Shown here: piece by piece, positions 62,977 through 64,000 of the stretch
Layout: every line of letters begins with the position of its first letter
Numbering within the stretch: position 1 is the first letter of the stretch
Source of the DNA: Paenibacillus psychroresistens
GTDB lineage: Bacteria; Bacillota; Bacilli; Paenibacillales; NBRC-103111
Direction: 5' to 3'
NCBI RefSeq assembly: GCF_009728935.1
Contig: NZ_CP034235.1
Location: 74,501-138,500, forward strand
DNA length: 64,000 nt
The notes under the pieces: model-generated
What the model was told of the DNA's origin: nothing
Databases searched by the model: none
The model's input: only the letters and a program-made list of their open reading frames with translations
Position numbers and translations under genes: made by a program

Positions 62977-64000
62977 ATGTTAGATGTAGAGATTAGACAT
63001 ACGTTAAAGGATTTAGAAAGACGATTAAATGAACTTCGGGGGTCACTTTGACTTAGATCATAAATTAGAGCAGATCGCTGATTTTGAAGAGAAGATGGCG
63101 GCGCCGAGTTTTTGGGATGATAATGAGCGGGCACAGAAGTTAATTGTTGAAATGAACGTAATTAAAGCGGTCGTAGATGAATTCTCGGCAATGAATGGTG
63201 AATACGAGGATTTGGATATGATGGTTCAACTCATAGAAGAAGAACAGGAAGAGAGCTTAATTCCTGAAGTGACCTCGGGTACGCAGAGCTTACAGAAGAA
63301 GCTGGAAAGCTATGAGCTGCAGTTATTGCTAAGCCAGCCTTATGATAAGCTTAATGCAATTCTTGAGCTTCATCCGGGCGCAGGCGGCACGGAGTCACAG
63401 GATTGGGCTGAAATGCTGCTGCGGATGTATCGCCGTTGGGCCGAAAAACGCGGATTTAATGTGGAAGTGTTGGATTATTTACCTGGTGAAGAAGCTGGAG
63501 TGAAGAGTGTGACACTACTAATTAAAGGCTATAACGCATATGGTTACTTAAAGGCGGAGAAAGGTGTGCATCGTTTGGTGCGCATCTCTCCCTTTGATTC
63601 CTCAGGACGTCGGCATACTTCGTTTGTATCCTGCGATGTCGTTCCAGAAATTGAAGATGATATTGAAATTGAGATTCGGACAGAAGATCTCAAAATTGAT
63701 GTTTATCGGGCAACTGGAGCAGGGGGTCAGCATATTAATACGACGGACTCAGCTGTACGGATAACACATTTACCTTCTGGTTTTGTAGTAACTTGTCAGG
63801 CGGAGCGCTCGCAAATTAAAAACCGTGAAAAAGCGATGAAAATGCTTCGTTCGAAGCTTTACGAGAAGAAAATGGAAGAGCAGCGCCAGCATTTGAATGA
63901 CATTCGTGGAGAGCAGCAGGAAATTGGCTGGGGAAGTCAAATCCGCTCTTATGTTTTCCATCCTTATGCAATGGTGAAGGATCACCGTACTACGACAGAA
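62977..64000 (+). CDS. prfB: Peptide chain release factor 2, with programmed +1 frameshift (3' partial)
   Basis: Recognises UGA and UAA stop codons. A first short frame, 62977-63048 ([20 protein letters not shown] and four more codons), ends at an in-frame TGA (63049-63051). Ribosomes shift +1 at CTT-T so that the main frame continues from 63050 and is open to the window edge (317 codons). The RF2 stop-recognition tripeptide SPF is present ([15 protein letters not shown]), and the catalytic GGQ is in [12 protein letters not shown]. The start ATG at 62977 follows GAGGTG. The C-terminus lies beyond the window. Confidence 0.95.
63038..63052 (+). promoter_or_regulatory. prfB: prfB frameshift signal
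   Basis: GGGGG (63038-63042) acts as an internal Shine-Dalgarno, three bases before CTT TGA C. This spacing and the slippery CTT-TGA-C match the classic autoregulatory site in bacterial prfB. Confidence 0.93.

Noticed and set aside
1..64000. CRISPR arrays, rRNA and tRNA genes, prophage
   Set aside because: No regularly spaced short repeats, no cloverleaf or rRNA sequence, and no phage genes were seen; the only mobile DNA is the IS.

Overview
The window is one continuous stretch of a low-GC, endospore-forming, flagellated Firmicute. Gene content points to Paenibacillaceae, most likely a Paenibacillus-like organism. It carries sporulation genes (spoIID, spoIIQ, spoIIID, an alpha/beta SASP), the mbl-flhO-flhP-fabZ neighbourhood, S-layer-homology (SLH) proteins with a polysaccharide pyruvyltransferase (CsaB), the degSU/comF/flgM-to-hag motility region, and hpf-secA-prfB. 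The assignment rests on gene order and protein resemblance only. Nearly all genes are on the + strand; the one clear exception is an insertion sequence.

Layout. 1-1.6 kb: end of spoIID, spoIIQ with a sigma-F-like promoter, spoIIID with a sigma-E-like promoter. 1.7-5.5 kb: mbl, two rod/hook proteins (flhO, flhP), a small EpuA-like membrane protein and a CDP-alcohol phosphatidyltransferase. 5.7-13.1 kb: fabZ, then genes for an anionic wall polymer (phosphosugar mutase, a DUF5693-like membrane protein, csaB, tagA-like, tagO). 13.4-27 kb: three large SLH proteins and a small exported partner. The SLH proteins should bind the pyruvylated polymer made by the preceding genes, so synthesis and use of the anchor sit side by side. 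27-31.6 kb: SASP, metK, and a secreted phosphodiester-glycosidase-like protein.

31.7-38.5 kb: degS-degU, a small membrane protein, comFA and comFC, with a Big_2-repeat secreted protein and a structured leader inserted between the two comF genes. 38.6-45.6 kb: late flagellar operon (yvyF, flgM, flgN, flgK, flgL, yviE, fliW, csrA) and flagellin hag. The hag leader has a CsrA-type hairpin and a GGA-containing Shine-Dalgarno, consistent with FliW-CsrA control. An IS1182-type element (45653-47349) sits exactly inside the loop of the hag terminator, with a 7-bp duplication.

47.4-55.8 kb: a flagellin glycosylation island (unknown 203-aa protein, Maf-type transferase, PseB, SpsF-like, methylase, reductase, NeuB-like, GNAT, epimerase). 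It is tightly overlapping but lacks visible PseC and PseG. 55.9-59.1 kb: flaG, fliD, fliS, a fliT-like gene. 59.1-64 kb: a cluster of DnaA-box-like 9-mers, a cold-shock gene, hpf, secA and the start of prfB with its programmed +1 frameshift. The most unusual items are the IS inside the hag terminator, the DnaA-box cluster, the promoter/terminator overlap before flgM, two candidate structured RNAs, the tandem in-frame starts of the S-layer gene, and the incomplete nonulosonate pathway.
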